A stretch of DNA of 64,000 bases from Desulfobulbaceae bacterium (lineage in GTDB: Bacteria; Desulfobacterota; Desulfobulbia; Desulfobulbales; SURF-16). Below the pieces are notes generated by a model, which made no database searches, had not been told where the DNA came from, and saw nothing but the letters and a program-made list of their open reading frames with translations. Positions 18,136-27,280 of the stretch are shown piece after piece; within the stretch, counting starts at the first letter, position 1, and every line of letters begins with the position of its first letter. The position numbers and the translations under genes were made by a program. The stretch spans positions 1 to 64,000 of the forward strand of contig JALNXE010000004.1 in the NCBI GenBank assembly GCA_023230525.1. Direction: 5' to 3'.

Positions 18136-18210
18136 CCATTATCCTCCTGTTTTGGTGAATTAACCGCGGTAACTCTGGGAAAATTTCTCCATGGGAAAAG
18201 ATGAACGGGG

Positions 18211-18858
18211 ATGAAAAAGATAAATAAACTGCATAGCCTTCCCCTGCTGCTGGCGCTCTTCTTGGCAGCTTTTTTGGTTTTTATCAATGATCCTCCCTCC
18301 TGCCATGCCGCCAATCAGCCGATTGATCAGCTGCATGAGTCGGTGAACCGGATTATCGATATTTTGCGCCGAGACATTCCGGGCGAGCAATGGGTGACCA
18401 AAAAAGAAGAGATTGTCAGCATTGTTAAAAGCAGGTTTGCCGCCGATGAACTGGCTCAGCGCGTTTTGGCCCTTAACTGGAGATCCAGGACTGATCCGGA
18501 AAAAGAGCAGTTTATTTCGCTTTTTTCCCAGGTGCTTGAAACCACTTATATTAACAGGCTCAAATCATACTCTGATGAAGAGGTAACATTTAATAAGCAG
18601 ATCGTTAACAATGACAAGGCGATTGTTTACAGTGAGATAATAAAAAATAACCAGGAAATTCCGATTGTTTACCGGGTAAAAGAGGTTAAAGGGCAATGGC
18701 TGGTTTATGATATCATTATAGAAGGTGTCAGCCTCGTACAAAACTATCGGCAGCAATTTGACCAGATAATCAATCACGAAGGATATGACGGTCTGGTCCG
18801 TCGCATGAAAGAAAAAATTGAGGAAAACAAAAAAAATGATATTGAGGCAAAAGAGTAG
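18211..18858 (+). CDS. mlaC: MlaC family periplasmic phospholipid shuttle, copy 1
   Basis: 215 residues with a signal peptide (1-31, ending in SCHAA). The mature part is an MlaC/Ttg2D domain, recognised by the FISLFSQVLETTYINRLKSY and VYDIIIEGVSLVQNYR segments. It ferries phospholipid across the periplasm between MlaA and the MlaFED complex. It lies 75 bases after mlaD. A second diverged MlaC follows mlaA. Confidence 0.93.
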   Translation: MKKINKLHSLPLLLALFLAAFLVFINDPPSCHAANQPIDQLHESVNRIIDILRRDIPGEQWVTKKEEIVSIVKSRFAADELAQRVLALNWRSRTDPEKEQFISLFSQVLETTYINRLKSYSDEEVTFNKQIVNNDKAIVYSEIIKNNQEIPIVYRVKEVKGQWLVYDIIIEGVSLVQNYRQQFDQIINHEGYDGLVRRMKEKIEENKKNDIEAKE

Positions 18859-18995
18859 GGACTGTTACGAGATATCCTTACATTTTTAACCGGTTCGGTT
18901 ATGCGGCCCCTTGCCCTTAATACCGGTCAATACATTGGAATGTTTCGTTGTTTTCTTAACAACGTCTTAAGTTGATTTAACGTCGGGGAATTATT

Positions 18996-19808
18996 GTGAT
19001 AAAAGATATTGGCAAGGCGAAATTAATCGCTGTTCTCTTGTTTCTGCTGGTGCTGGTTTCCGGCTGGGGTAACCACGGTTGCCTGAGGGCAAACTTTCAA
19101 TCGTCGGCCTGGGCAGCTGAGGAGATGAGCGATGAACCCTTCCTGGATGATCTGGATCAACAGGAGACTGGCCCGGAGGTCAGTGATCCGCTGGAGCCGG
19201 TCAACCGCTTCTTTTTCCATTTCAATGACAAGCTTTATTTCTGGGCATTAAAGCCTGTAGCCCGGGCCTATGGTGCGGTTTTGCCCCAGGATGTTCGCAT
19301 CTGCATACGAAATGCCTTTCATAATCTGTTTTTCCCTGTTCGTTTTGTCAATAATGTTTTGCAGGGAAAATTTAAAAACGCCGGCATCGAAGTGTCGCGT
19401 TTTCTCATTAACACAACCGCGGGTGTGGCAGGTTTCGGCGATCCTGCCAAGGATGTATTCGGCCTTGAAATAAAGGAAGAGGATCTGGGGCAGACCTTGG
19501 GATACTGGGGGATGGGTGATGGTATTTATTTCTGTTGGCCAGTCCTGGGGCCATCCACCATGCGTGATAGCGTGGGATTATTCGGTGACTCCTATCTGAG
19601 CCCTCTTGGCTGGGTCATGCAGAATGATCTCAATGACGGCCTGGCCTTGTACGGCGGCCAGCAAGTGAATAATACCTCCCTGGTTATCGGGGATTACGAG
19701 GCGTTTCTGCAATCTTCATTCGATCCTTATATCTCGCTTCGCGATGCATATATTCAGTATCGTCAAAGCAAAATCAAAGACTCAAAAAAGAATGCTAAAA
19801 TTTATTGA
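18996..19808 (+). CDS. mlaA: MlaA/VacJ family outer-membrane lipid-removal protein
   Basis: 270 residues from a GTG start at 18996. Signal sequence (1-40), then the VacJ/MlaA domain with hallmark stretches DPLEPVNRFFFHFNDKLY, NAFHNLFFPVRFVNN, RFLINTTAGVAGFGDPA and YWGMGDGIYFCWPVLGPS. MlaA removes mislocalised phospholipid from the outer leaflet of the outer membrane. A canonical lipobox is not clear. The stop codon overlaps a possible TTG start of the following gene. Confidence 0.94.
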   Translation: MIKDIGKAKLIAVLLFLLVLVSGWGNHGCLRANFQSSAWAAEEMSDEPFLDDLDQQETGPEVSDPLEPVNRFFFHFNDKLYFWALKPVARAYGAVLPQDVRICIRNAFHNLFFPVRFVNNVLQGKFKNAGIEVSRFLINTTAGVAGFGDPAKDVFGLEIKEEDLGQTLGYWGMGDGIYFCWPVLGPSTMRDSVGLFGDSYLSPLGWVMQNDLNDGLALYGGQQVNNTSLVIGDYEAFLQSSFDPYISLRDAYIQYRQSKIKDSKKNAKIY

Positions 19809-19900
19809 AATTCACCTCGCCAGTCTCTTGGTATTGTTGCCCGGGGATGCCGAGACATTCGCCATCCTTACGCCGGTTTGATTATTATTTTCGCGCCGTT

Positions 19901-20533
19901 ATGAATAAATTATCTGTCCGCTGGCAAACTACGGCAATATTGATGTGTTGCCTTTTTGCCCTGTTGCTCAAAGCCGATGAGGCCTCCTGTCTGAACAGCC
20001 CGGCAGACTATATGCAGAGCGCGGTTGAAGAAATAATGGCGATATTGAATAATGATCAGCTGAAACTTCCGGAAAACAGTCAGCAAAGAAGAAAGCTGAT
20101 CCTTACCGTGGTGCGCCATCATTTTGATTTTAAAGAGATGTCGAAATTGACGCTGGGTAAGCATTGGCAGGATGTGGCTGATGCGGACAAAGACCATTTT
20201 GTTGAACTCTTTTCCAGGTTGATTGAAAATTCCTATATAAATAAAATTGAAACCTATTCAGATGAAAAGATTATCTTTCTAAAAGAATCAGTAAGGGAAA
20301 ACAAATCATTGGTTCCTACCATCATCAAGCACAACGATCTCGATATTCCGATCAGTTATAAGCTCTATAAGGCCCAGGACAGATGGCGTATTTACGATGT
20401 GATTATTGAAGGCGTCAGTCTGGTGCAGAATTACCGGAGCCAGTTTAACGACATAATCATGAAAGAAAAATATGCCGGACTGGTGAAACGGATTGATGAA
20501 AAAGTGGCAAAAATTCCGGCGGAAGGGCAATAG
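19901..20533 (+). CDS. MlaC family periplasmic phospholipid shuttle, copy 2
   Basis: 210 residues from the ATG at 19901, chosen because a signal peptide (MNKLSVRWQTTAILMCCLFA) follows at once; a TTG at 19805 overlapping the mlaA stop would add a 32-residue leader. The MlaC domain is evident from FVELFSRLIENSYINKIETY and YDVIIEGVSLVQNYRSQF, similar to copy 1 but clearly diverged. Two MlaCs either side of mlaA suggest duplication and specialisation, for example one for each direction or lipid class; that is inference. Confidence 0.9.
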   Translation: MNKLSVRWQTTAILMCCLFALLLKADEASCLNSPADYMQSAVEEIMAILNNDQLKLPENSQQRRKLILTVVRHHFDFKEMSKLTLGKHWQDVADADKDHFVELFSRLIENSYINKIETYSDEKIIFLKESVRENKSLVPTIIKHNDLDIPISYKLYKAQDRWRIYDVIIEGVSLVQNYRSQFNDIIMKEKYAGLVKRIDEKVAKIPAEGQ

Positions 20534-20541
20534 GCACTATC

Positions 20542-21018
20542 ATGCAAGGTGCGCAAGCAAAAACAGCAGAATCTCAGGCTGCTCAACACCGGTTTTCTCA
20601 GGTGTTTCCCGAATTCACGGAAAAAGAGATGGAGCAACTCATCACTTATCTTGAACCGCGTCACTTTGCGCGAGGAGAGATCGTGTGGCAGCAAGGCGAC
20701 CCCATGGATTATATGGGCTTCCTGGTGGATGGCGGCCTGGTTGTCAAGCGTGAAGGCAGATTCCCGGGGAAAAACATCATACTGGCCATTTTAGAAAAAG
20801 GTTCCCTCTTCGGGGAGATGGCTGTAGCCGCATCCCATCAGCATTCGGTTACGATTTCCGCGGTTGAGGAAACACTGGCCTATGTTCTCTCCTTTGCGAA
20901 TGCCCAGCGGCTTTTTCAGAAAGAACCTGTTTTATCTATCAAACTTCTCAAGAAAATAGTAGTGGTTTGCGGTTTGCGCCTGCAGTATACCGGATCAAGG
21001 CTGGCGGAACTTCTTTAA
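20542..21018 (+). CDS. cyclic nucleotide-binding domain protein without an effector domain
   Basis: 158 residues, a single Crp/cNMP-type beta-roll domain (EIVWQQGDPMDYMGFLVDGG ... GSLFGEMAVAASHQHSVTISA) with a C-terminal helix. There is no DNA-binding helix-turn-helix, so it is not a complete Crp-type regulator. The phosphate-binding segment GEMA is present but the usual following Arg is replaced by His in the Ala-rich stretch. It follows the second mlaC after 8 bases. Role unknown. Confidence 0.83.
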   Translation: MQGAQAKTAESQAAQHRFSQVFPEFTEKEMEQLITYLEPRHFARGEIVWQQGDPMDYMGFLVDGGLVVKREGRFPGKNIILAILEKGSLFGEMAVAASHQHSVTISAVEETLAYVLSFANAQRLFQKEPVLSIKLLKKIVVVCGLRLQYTGSRLAELL

Positions 21019-21080
21019 CTGCATAAGGTTTCTTTTTTCCTTCATTCCCTTCCTATTTCTGTTCGTCTCAATGAAAGCTC

Positions 21081-21108
21081 TTGACAAGAAATTAATTTTA
21101 TCTATAAT
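21081..21108 (+). promoter_or_regulatory. sigma70 promoter upstream of the DUF177-rpmF-plsX operon
   Basis: Consensus -35 TTGACA (21081-21086) and perfect -10 TATAAT (21103-21108) with a 16-base spacer, ending about 45 bases before the DUF177 start codon. This is the best promoter match seen in the window. Confidence 0.82.
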
Positions 21109-21153
21109 TTCTTGTTCCTGTGCCTGCTGTATGTCGCTTTTGGAGCCTGTGTT

Positions 21154-21663
21154 GTGAAGATTGATTTTTATGAAATTCCGGAAGAGGGTTTGTCCCTCTC
21201 TGTTGACGATGCGCGTTGGTTTCCTGATGATCTGGAACGTCTGGGGAGAGCGGATGCCTCGCTCAGACTGAAAAGACTCGGGCAACGTGTAGTGGTTACG
21301 GGGAGATTTGCGGCGACCGCTGTCTTTACCTGTGACCGTTGTCTCGGCAAATTCCATCTGCCGCTGGACTCCGATTTCAGAATTGATCTGGAACTTCCAA
21401 CGGAAGGCATAAATGAAATGGAGGAAAAAGACCATTACTGTCACGATAACGAGATGGATATGGACATCCTTGAAAATAGCGAAATCAATATTACCGATAT
21501 ATTGCAGCAGCAGCTATACCTTGCCGTGCCCATGAAAAAACTCTGCTCCGAAGAGTGTCGTGGGATGTGTAGTAAATGCGGGGCAAATCTCAATTATGAA
21601 CAATGCCGATGTCCGCCGGATACTTCTTCGCCCTTCAGTGTGTTAGCCAAATTGAAGGGTTAG
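21154..21663 (+). CDS. DUF177/YceD family protein
   Basis: 169 residues from a GTG start at 21154 (MKIDFYEIPEEGL), supported by GGAG 8 bases upstream; the longer frame would run into the promoter. YceD family, linked with 23S rRNA accumulation in plants and bacteria and almost always encoded before rpmF. Cysteine pairs CDRC (about residue 74), CSEEC, CSKC and CRC suggest bound zinc. First gene of the ribosome/fatty-acid operon. Confidence 0.9.
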   Translation: MKIDFYEIPEEGLSLSVDDARWFPDDLERLGRADASLRLKRLGQRVVVTGRFAATAVFTCDRCLGKFHLPLDSDFRIDLELPTEGINEMEEKDHYCHDNEMDMDILENSEINITDILQQQLYLAVPMKKLCSEECRGMCSKCGANLNYEQCRCPPDTSSPFSVLAKLKG

Positions 21664-21739
21664 TGGTTTTGCAGTAAATTTAAGCGGTTAATTTAAAAAG
21701 TTAATTTTTCACATAAACTCGTTGGTTGGAGGAAAAGTA

Positions 21740-21931
21740 ATGGCCTTACCGAAAAGAAGACACTCGCATGCCCGTACCAGAATTCGTCGTTCCCATGACG
21801 GATTGACCGCACCCACCATTTCCACCTGCTCTGAATGTGGTGAACCAAAACTGCCGCATCGGCTCTGTTCCGGATGCGGTTCCTACAAGGGTCGTAAAGT
21901 CATTGATCTTGGTGAAAAAGATCTTGACTAA
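21740..21931 (+). CDS. rpmF: 50S ribosomal protein L32
   Basis: 63 residues starting MALPKRRHSHART at 21740, with GGAGG 8 bases upstream. Zinc-ribbon cysteines CSECGEPKLPHRLCSGCG (CxxC...CxxC) mark the zinc-binding form of L32. Placement between the DUF177 gene and plsX is the classic arrangement. Confidence 0.97.
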   Translation: MALPKRRHSHARTRIRRSHDGLTAPTISTCSECGEPKLPHRLCSGCGSYKGRKVIDLGEKDLD

Positions 21932-22065
21932 AATCCACTGGCTGAATTTGGGGCAGCAGTAGCCTGTAATTAAGCTGCCTTGAGATGTAAAGACCTGGAA
22001 AATGCATTGAAGAGCCTGCTTCAGTTGAAAAAGAAACCTGCTCATTTGGCCAGAGGAGAAGTTGC

Positions 22066-23103
22066 GTGCGGATAGCTCTTGATGCCATGGGAAGTGACCG
22101 CGGCCCTGCGGAGATGGTTGCAGGTGCCGCGCTGGCTGTCCGTGAGACGGATATTCATCTCACTATAGTCGGTGGTGAGGAGCAGATTAAGCCCGCTCTG
22201 CAAAAAGAAGGTATCTTGCAACTGGTTAATTTTGTGCCGACTTCCCAGGTCATTACCATGCACGACTCACCGATTGAGGCTGTTCGCAAAAAGAAAGACT
22301 CATCTATTGTCGTTGCCTTTGAGCTGCTCAGAAAGCATGAAGTCGATGCAGTGGTCAGCCCCGGGAATTCCGGGGCTGTCATGGCCGCGGCCATCAAATT
22401 TCTCGGCAGGTTGAAGGATATATCGCGTCCGGGAATTGCCAGCGTTTTTCCAACCCTGAAAGGCCCGGTTGTGGTCATGGATGTCGGCGCAAATGTTGAT
22501 TGCCGCCCCAAACATCTGCTGCAGTTCGGGGTTATGGCTGCCGCTTTTTCCCGTATCATGTATGGCATTGAAAAACCCCGGGTCGGCCTGCTCAGTATCG
22601 GCGAAGAGGGAGGCAAGGGAAATGCCCTGGTGAAAAGCGCCCATTCCCTTTTTCAGAGCAGTGGACTGAACTATATAGGCAATGTTGAGGGCCGTGATAC
22701 CTTTGTTGGTGATGTGGATGTTATCGTCTGCGACGGATTTGTCGGCAATGTTTGTCTGAAGCTCAGTGAAGGGTTGGCTGAAGCTGTTTTAGCCATGCTC
22801 AGGGAAGAAATCGGCAAATCATTCAAAGCGAGAATGGGATATTTTCTCGCCCAACAGGCCTTCCGCAATTTCAAAAAACGTGTTGATTATGCCGAATATG
22901 GCGGGGCTCCCTTGCTTGGCTTCAACGGCACAGGGGTTATCTGCCACGGCAGGTCCAATAAGGTGGCTATCAAGAATGCCCTGCTGGTAGCAGATGGTCT
23001 GGCCAAACATAATGTCAATGACCATATTCTCGCAATGCTTGAAACTACAAAACCGGCTTTATCTCATTTTGAGGAAAGTGATGTTCCGGCGGGAGCAGCT
23101 TAA
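22066..23103 (+). CDS. plsX: phosphate acyltransferase PlsX
   Basis: 345 residues from a GTG start. Converts acyl-ACP to acyl-phosphate for phospholipid synthesis. Family motifs include the N-terminal IALDAMGSDRGPAEMV, VSPGNSGAVMAAA, and FVGNVCLKLSEG. Preceded by GAGGAGAAG at ribosome-binding distance. It abuts fabH with no gap. Confidence 0.96.
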   Translation: MRIALDAMGSDRGPAEMVAGAALAVRETDIHLTIVGGEEQIKPALQKEGILQLVNFVPTSQVITMHDSPIEAVRKKKDSSIVVAFELLRKHEVDAVVSPGNSGAVMAAAIKFLGRLKDISRPGIASVFPTLKGPVVVMDVGANVDCRPKHLLQFGVMAAAFSRIMYGIEKPRVGLLSIGEEGGKGNALVKSAHSLFQSSGLNYIGNVEGRDTFVGDVDVIVCDGFVGNVCLKLSEGLAEAVLAMLREEIGKSFKARMGYFLAQQAFRNFKKRVDYAEYGGAPLLGFNGTGVICHGRSNKVAIKNALLVADGLAKHNVNDHILAMLETTKPALSHFEESDVPAGAA

Positions 23104-24081
23104 ATGAACAAACTGGTTGTTCTCGGCACTGGTTCAGCCCTGCCGGAGAGAGTGCTGTCCAATGCGGATCTGGAAAAAATGGTGGATACCTCCGACGAGT
23201 GGATCACCACCCGGACGGGCATAAAAAACAGGCGCATCGCCGGTCCGGGAGAGGAAACCTCCAAACTTGCCGCCGCCGCCGCCCGCAGGGCTTTGGATAT
23301 GGCCCGGCTGGCACCCGTTGACATCGACATGATCATTGTCGGCACGATCACCCCCGATATGGGCATGCCGTCATGCGCCTGCCTGGTGCAGAAAGAACTC
23401 GGCGCGACGCGCGCATTTGCTCTTGATATCAATGCCGCCTGTTCGGGTTTTATCTTTTGTCTTGATGTGGCTGATAAATACATCAAAGCCGATCCCGATA
23501 TGAAAATTCTAGTTGTCGGCGCCGAGACATTATCGAGCCGGGTCAACTGGGAGGACCGCAACACCTGCGTTCTCTTCGGCGATGGAGCCGGGGCCTGTGT
23601 GGTTACCGGGACAACCGAGCAACGCGGCATGCTGGCCAGCAAACTTTTCTCAGACGGCAGCCTGTACAAACTTCTCTATATGGACAGTGCGCCGAGCATG
23701 AACAAGGATCTGTGCAGCAAGGAAAATGACGGCTCCTATATCAAAATGGCCGGCCGGGATGTTTTTAAATATGCGGTGCGTTCCATGGACATGGCTATTA
23801 AGAATGTGCTCGACAGCGAGCAGGTATCTGTCGATGATATCGCCCTTATTATCCCCCACCAGGCCAATATCCGTATCTTGAAAAGCCTGGGAGAAAGGCT
23901 TGGGGTAGCCAGTGAAAAAGTCTACATAAATCTGGACAAATATGGTAATACATCGGCGGCTAGTATTCCTATAGCCTTGGATGAGTCAAACCGGGAAGGG
24001 CGCATCAATCCTGGAGATCTTGTCCTGCTCTGCGCCTTTGGTGGAGGTTTCACCTGGGGTGCCGCTTTATTTCGATGGTAG
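23104..24081 (+). CDS. fabH: 3-oxoacyl-ACP synthase III
   Basis: 325 residues. Starts fatty-acid synthesis by condensing acetyl-CoA with malonyl-ACP. The catalytic triad is visible: Cys in DINAACSGF (about 112), His in PHQANIRI (about 253) and Asn in YGNTSAASIP (about 283). Start directly follows the plsX stop. Confidence 0.97.
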   Translation: MNKLVVLGTGSALPERVLSNADLEKMVDTSDEWITTRTGIKNRRIAGPGEETSKLAAAAARRALDMARLAPVDIDMIIVGTITPDMGMPSCACLVQKELGATRAFALDINAACSGFIFCLDVADKYIKADPDMKILVVGAETLSSRVNWEDRNTCVLFGDGAGACVVTGTTEQRGMLASKLFSDGSLYKLLYMDSAPSMNKDLCSKENDGSYIKMAGRDVFKYAVRSMDMAIKNVLDSEQVSVDDIALIIPHQANIRILKSLGERLGVASEKVYINLDKYGNTSAASIPIALDESNREGRINPGDLVLLCAFGGGFTWGAALFRW

Positions 24082-24116
24082 AATTTTCTGATGATAATTT
24101 TGTTGAGGAGTAAGCT

Positions 24117-25271
24117 GTGGATTATTTTTTAACTGAAGAACAGCAGATGATAGTTGATCTCTCCCGGCAGATTGCCGACGAGTTAATCATTCCCCAACGC
24201 GCAGCTCTCGATGAATCCGAAGAGTTTCCCAAAGATATTCTTGACGCTGTTGCCAAAGCGGATCTTTTTGGTATTTATATTCCCGAGGAATACGGCGGTT
24301 TCGGGGCAGGCACCTTTGAGATCGTTTTAGCTCTGGAACAGTTTGGCCGCGGTTGCGTCGGCGTGGCAACGGCATTTGCCGCCAGCGCGCTTGGCGCATT
24401 TCCCATTATGATTTCCGGCAGTGAAGATATGAAGCGGAAATATCTGCCGGAAATTGCCACGGGCGCGAAAAAAGCCGCTTTTGCCCTCACCGAAGCCAAT
24501 GCCGGCAGTGATGCCTCAGGCATCCAGACCACCGCTGTTCTCGATGGTGATGAATGGGTGCTGAACGGCACCAAACAGTGGATAACCAACGCCGGTGAAG
24601 CCAAGATTTACACGGTTATTGCCATCACCGATCGGTCCAAAGGCCCCCGCGGTGCATCCATGTTTGTCGTTGAAGATACTGATCCGGGTTTCTCTTACGG
24701 GGTCAAGGAAAAGAAGCTGGGTATCCGGGCATCTTCCACCCGGGAGCTCATCTTCAAGGACTGCCGCATTCCCAAAGACCGGCTCATCGGCCGGGAAGGC
24801 ACTGGTTTCATTACGGTCATGAAAACCCTGGATAAGTCCCGGCCGGGTATTGCCATCCTCGGCGTCGGCCTTGGCCAGGCAGCCTTGGATGTGGCCGTCA
24901 CCTATGCCAAGCAGCGGGTGCAGTTCGGTAAACCGATTATCTCTTTTCAGGCCGTGCAGCACATGCTCGCCGATATGGCCATCCAGCTTGAGGCGGCCCG
25001 CGCTCTGGTTTACGCGGCGGCCAAGCACATTGACGCCCATCCCAAGGATATGTCCAAAGCCTCTTCCATGTGCAAGGTGTTTGCCACCGATATGGCCATG
25101 AAGGTCACGGTTGATGCGGTGCAGGTTCTCGGCGGTTATGGTTACATGCGGGATTATCCGGTTGAAAAGATGATGCGAGACGCCAAAATCCTCCAGATTT
25201 ATGAAGGTACCAACCAGATACAGCGCAACGTGGTTGGTCAGGAACTGAACAAGGAGTATACGAAAGCCTGA
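24117..25271 (+). CDS. acyl-CoA dehydrogenase
   Basis: 384 residues from GTG at 24117 (GAGGAG upstream). FAD-dependent acyl-CoA dehydrogenase fold, with the FAD/substrate segment ALTEANAGSDASG, flavin-binding QAVQHMLADMA, and the catalytic-base motif IYEGTNQIQRNV near residue 366. It is followed by etfB (1-bp overlap) and etfA, so it passes electrons to, or takes them from, this ETF. Its place inside a fatty-acid synthesis cluster is unusual. Substrate chain length cannot be told. Confidence 0.94.
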   Translation: MDYFLTEEQQMIVDLSRQIADELIIPQRAALDESEEFPKDILDAVAKADLFGIYIPEEYGGFGAGTFEIVLALEQFGRGCVGVATAFAASALGAFPIMISGSEDMKRKYLPEIATGAKKAAFALTEANAGSDASGIQTTAVLDGDEWVLNGTKQWITNAGEAKIYTVIAITDRSKGPRGASMFVVEDTDPGFSYGVKEKKLGIRASSTRELIFKDCRIPKDRLIGREGTGFITVMKTLDKSRPGIAILGVGLGQAALDVAVTYAKQRVQFGKPIISFQAVQHMLADMAIQLEAARALVYAAAKHIDAHPKDMSKASSMCKVFATDMAMKVTVDAVQVLGGYGYMRDYPVEKMMRDAKILQIYEGTNQIQRNVVGQELNKEYTKA

Positions 25272-26050
25272 TGAAGATTATAGTCTGTGTCAAGCAGGTC
25301 CCGGACGCAAAAGATGTCCGTCTGGACCCCAAGACCAATACCTTATCCAGGGAAGGGGTGCAATCCATCATCAATCCCTATGACCGCCATGCCCTTGAAG
25401 AGGCGGTCCGCCTCAAGGAAAAGCATGGCGGCACAGTGATTGTGTTGACCATGGGGCCGCCCCAGGCCGCGGAGATACTGCGCGAATCCGTTTCCTGCGG
25501 GGCTGATGAGGCGGTTCTGGTCTCCGACAGGGCCTTTGCCGGGGCCGATACCCTGGCAACGACCTATACCCTGTCCCAGGCCATCAAAAAGATAGGCGGG
25601 GCTGATCTCATTTTGTGCGGCAAGCAGGCCATTGATGGTGATACCGCCCAGGTCGGGCCGGGTCTGGCCGTAAGGATGGACATTCCTTATGTCACCTGCG
25701 TCCGCAGGATTGTAGAAGCCAATGACCAAACATTCGTTGTCGAAAGGTTAATGGATGACGGCTATGATGAGGTGGAAGTCGCCCTGCCGGCCCTCTTTAC
25801 CGTGGTCAAGGAAATCAATGAACCCCGGCTTCCTTCCCTCAAAGGAAAAATGAAGGCGAAAAAGCTGGCCATCACCACCCTGACTGCCGCAGATATTGAT
25901 GCCGATACTGCCCAGTTGGGGCTGAAAGGTTCTCCCACCTGGGTGGTCAGGGTTTTTGCCCCCCAGCTGAAGGGCGACCGGACCATGATTGAAGGCACGG
26001 TACAGGAACAGGTCAATCAGTTGGCTGAAAAATTGCTGGAATGGTGTTAG
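25271..26050 (+). CDS. etfB: electron transfer flavoprotein beta subunit
   Basis: 259 residues. Contains IIVCVKQVPDAKDVRLD at the N-terminus and the ETF-beta signature region around VAVRMDIPYVTCVRRI. Its start codon overlaps the dehydrogenase stop (TGATG), and etfA begins 4 bases after its stop. Whether it binds AMP (simple ETF) or a bifurcating FAD cannot be settled by eye. Confidence 0.95.
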   Translation: MKIIVCVKQVPDAKDVRLDPKTNTLSREGVQSIINPYDRHALEEAVRLKEKHGGTVIVLTMGPPQAAEILRESVSCGADEAVLVSDRAFAGADTLATTYTLSQAIKKIGGADLILCGKQAIDGDTAQVGPGLAVRMDIPYVTCVRRIVEANDQTFVVERLMDDGYDEVEVALPALFTVVKEINEPRLPSLKGKMKAKKLAITTLTAADIDADTAQLGLKGSPTWVVRVFAPQLKGDRTMIEGTVQEQVNQLAEKLLEWC

Positions 26051-26054
26051 GGTT

Positions 26055-27248
26055 ATGTTGCTGATAGATATTGATGCCTGTATTGGCTGCGGACTCTGTG
26101 AGGCAAATTGCGCCTTTGACGCAATTCATGTGGTTGACGGCATTGCCGAGGTAAATGAAAACTGTGTCCTGTGCGGCGGTTGCGTTGATTCCTGCGAAGC
26201 CGGGGCCTTGAAGATTGAGGGCATGGATCGCGAGGAAAAAGATGATCTGTTCTCCTGGACCGGTATCTGGGTATATGCCGAGTACCGCCATGGCAGAATC
26301 GCCCCAGTCACCCATGAGTTGCTCGGGGTCGGCCGTAAACTGGCAGACCAGAAGCGGGTGCCGTTGTCGGCTGTGCTGCTCACCGACCACGCAGGAGATG
26401 TGCCGGCTCAGCTTATTTCCTCTGGGGCGGATAAGGTCTATGTTGTCGAAGATCAGGCCCTTGCCCAGTTTACTGATGAGGCTTACGGCAACGCCCTTGA
26501 GGATCTGGCCCGCCAGTATAAACCTGAAGTGATTCTGGCCGGCGCCACGGCCATCGGCCGTTCCTTTATTCCCCGGGTGGCAACCTCGCTGAAAACAGGA
26601 CTCACTGCTGACTGCACGCAGCTCGATATCCAGCCGGAAGACGGCGCCCTGCTGCAGACCAGGCCCGCCTTCGGCGGCAATATCATGGCCACCATCGCCA
26701 GCTCCAATACTCGCCCGCAGATGGCAACCGTGCGGCCGCTGGTGATGAAGGCCAATGCGCCTGATCCCGCCCGCCAGGGAAAAATCATTCATTGCACCAT
26801 CGCCCCTGCGCGGCTTGCTTCCCGGGTGAAGGTGCGCAACTTTGTGGCCCTGGAAGGCGATCAGGTCAATCTCAACGAGGCTGATATCGTTGTCTCAGGC
26901 GGCCGCGGCCTTGAGGGTGAAAAGGGTTTTGCCTTGATTACTGAATTGGCGCATCAGCTTGACGGAGCTGTGGCTGCCTCCAGGGCGGCCGTAGACAGCG
27001 GCTGGGTGCCCTATCCCCACCAGGTGGGGCAGACCGGCAAAACCGTCAGTCCCAAGGTGTATATCGCCTGTGGTATTTCCGGGGCAATCCAGCATCTGGT
27101 CGGGATGCAGTCATCGGATACCATTGTCGCCATCAACCGGGATCCCCATGCCCCCATATTTGATGTGGCAACATACGGCGTGGTTGGTGATGTTTTTGAA
27201 ATTCTGCCGAAATTAATTGAAAAAATAAAGCAGGCGCGTTCATCATAA
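26055..27248 (+). CDS. etfA: electron transfer flavoprotein alpha subunit with N-terminal 2x[4Fe-4S] ferredoxin domain
   Basis: 397 residues starting MLLIDIDACIGCG at 26055; the longer frame overlaps etfB out of phase. The first 55 residues hold two [4Fe-4S] motifs (C9, C12, C15, C19 and C37, C40, C43, C47). The rest is ETF-alpha with the C-terminal FAD-binding stretch YIACGISGAIQHLVGM and AINRDPHAPIFDVATYG. The same fusion occurs in CarE of the electron-bifurcating caffeyl-CoA reductase, so ferredoxin coupling is plausible but unproven. Confidence 0.95.
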   Translation: MLLIDIDACIGCGLCEANCAFDAIHVVDGIAEVNENCVLCGGCVDSCEAGALKIEGMDREEKDDLFSWTGIWVYAEYRHGRIAPVTHELLGVGRKLADQKRVPLSAVLLTDHAGDVPAQLISSGADKVYVVEDQALAQFTDEAYGNALEDLARQYKPEVILAGATAIGRSFIPRVATSLKTGLTADCTQLDIQPEDGALLQTRPAFGGNIMATIASSNTRPQMATVRPLVMKANAPDPARQGKIIHCTIAPARLASRVKVRNFVALEGDQVNLNEADIVVSGGRGLEGEKGFALITELAHQLDGAVAASRAAVDSGWVPYPHQVGQTGKTVSPKVYIACGISGAIQHLVGMQSSDTIVAINRDPHAPIFDVATYGVVGDVFEILPKLIEKIKQARSS

Positions 27249-27280
27249 ATTTGCTAAGCAGCTGAACCAACAGGTACGAC

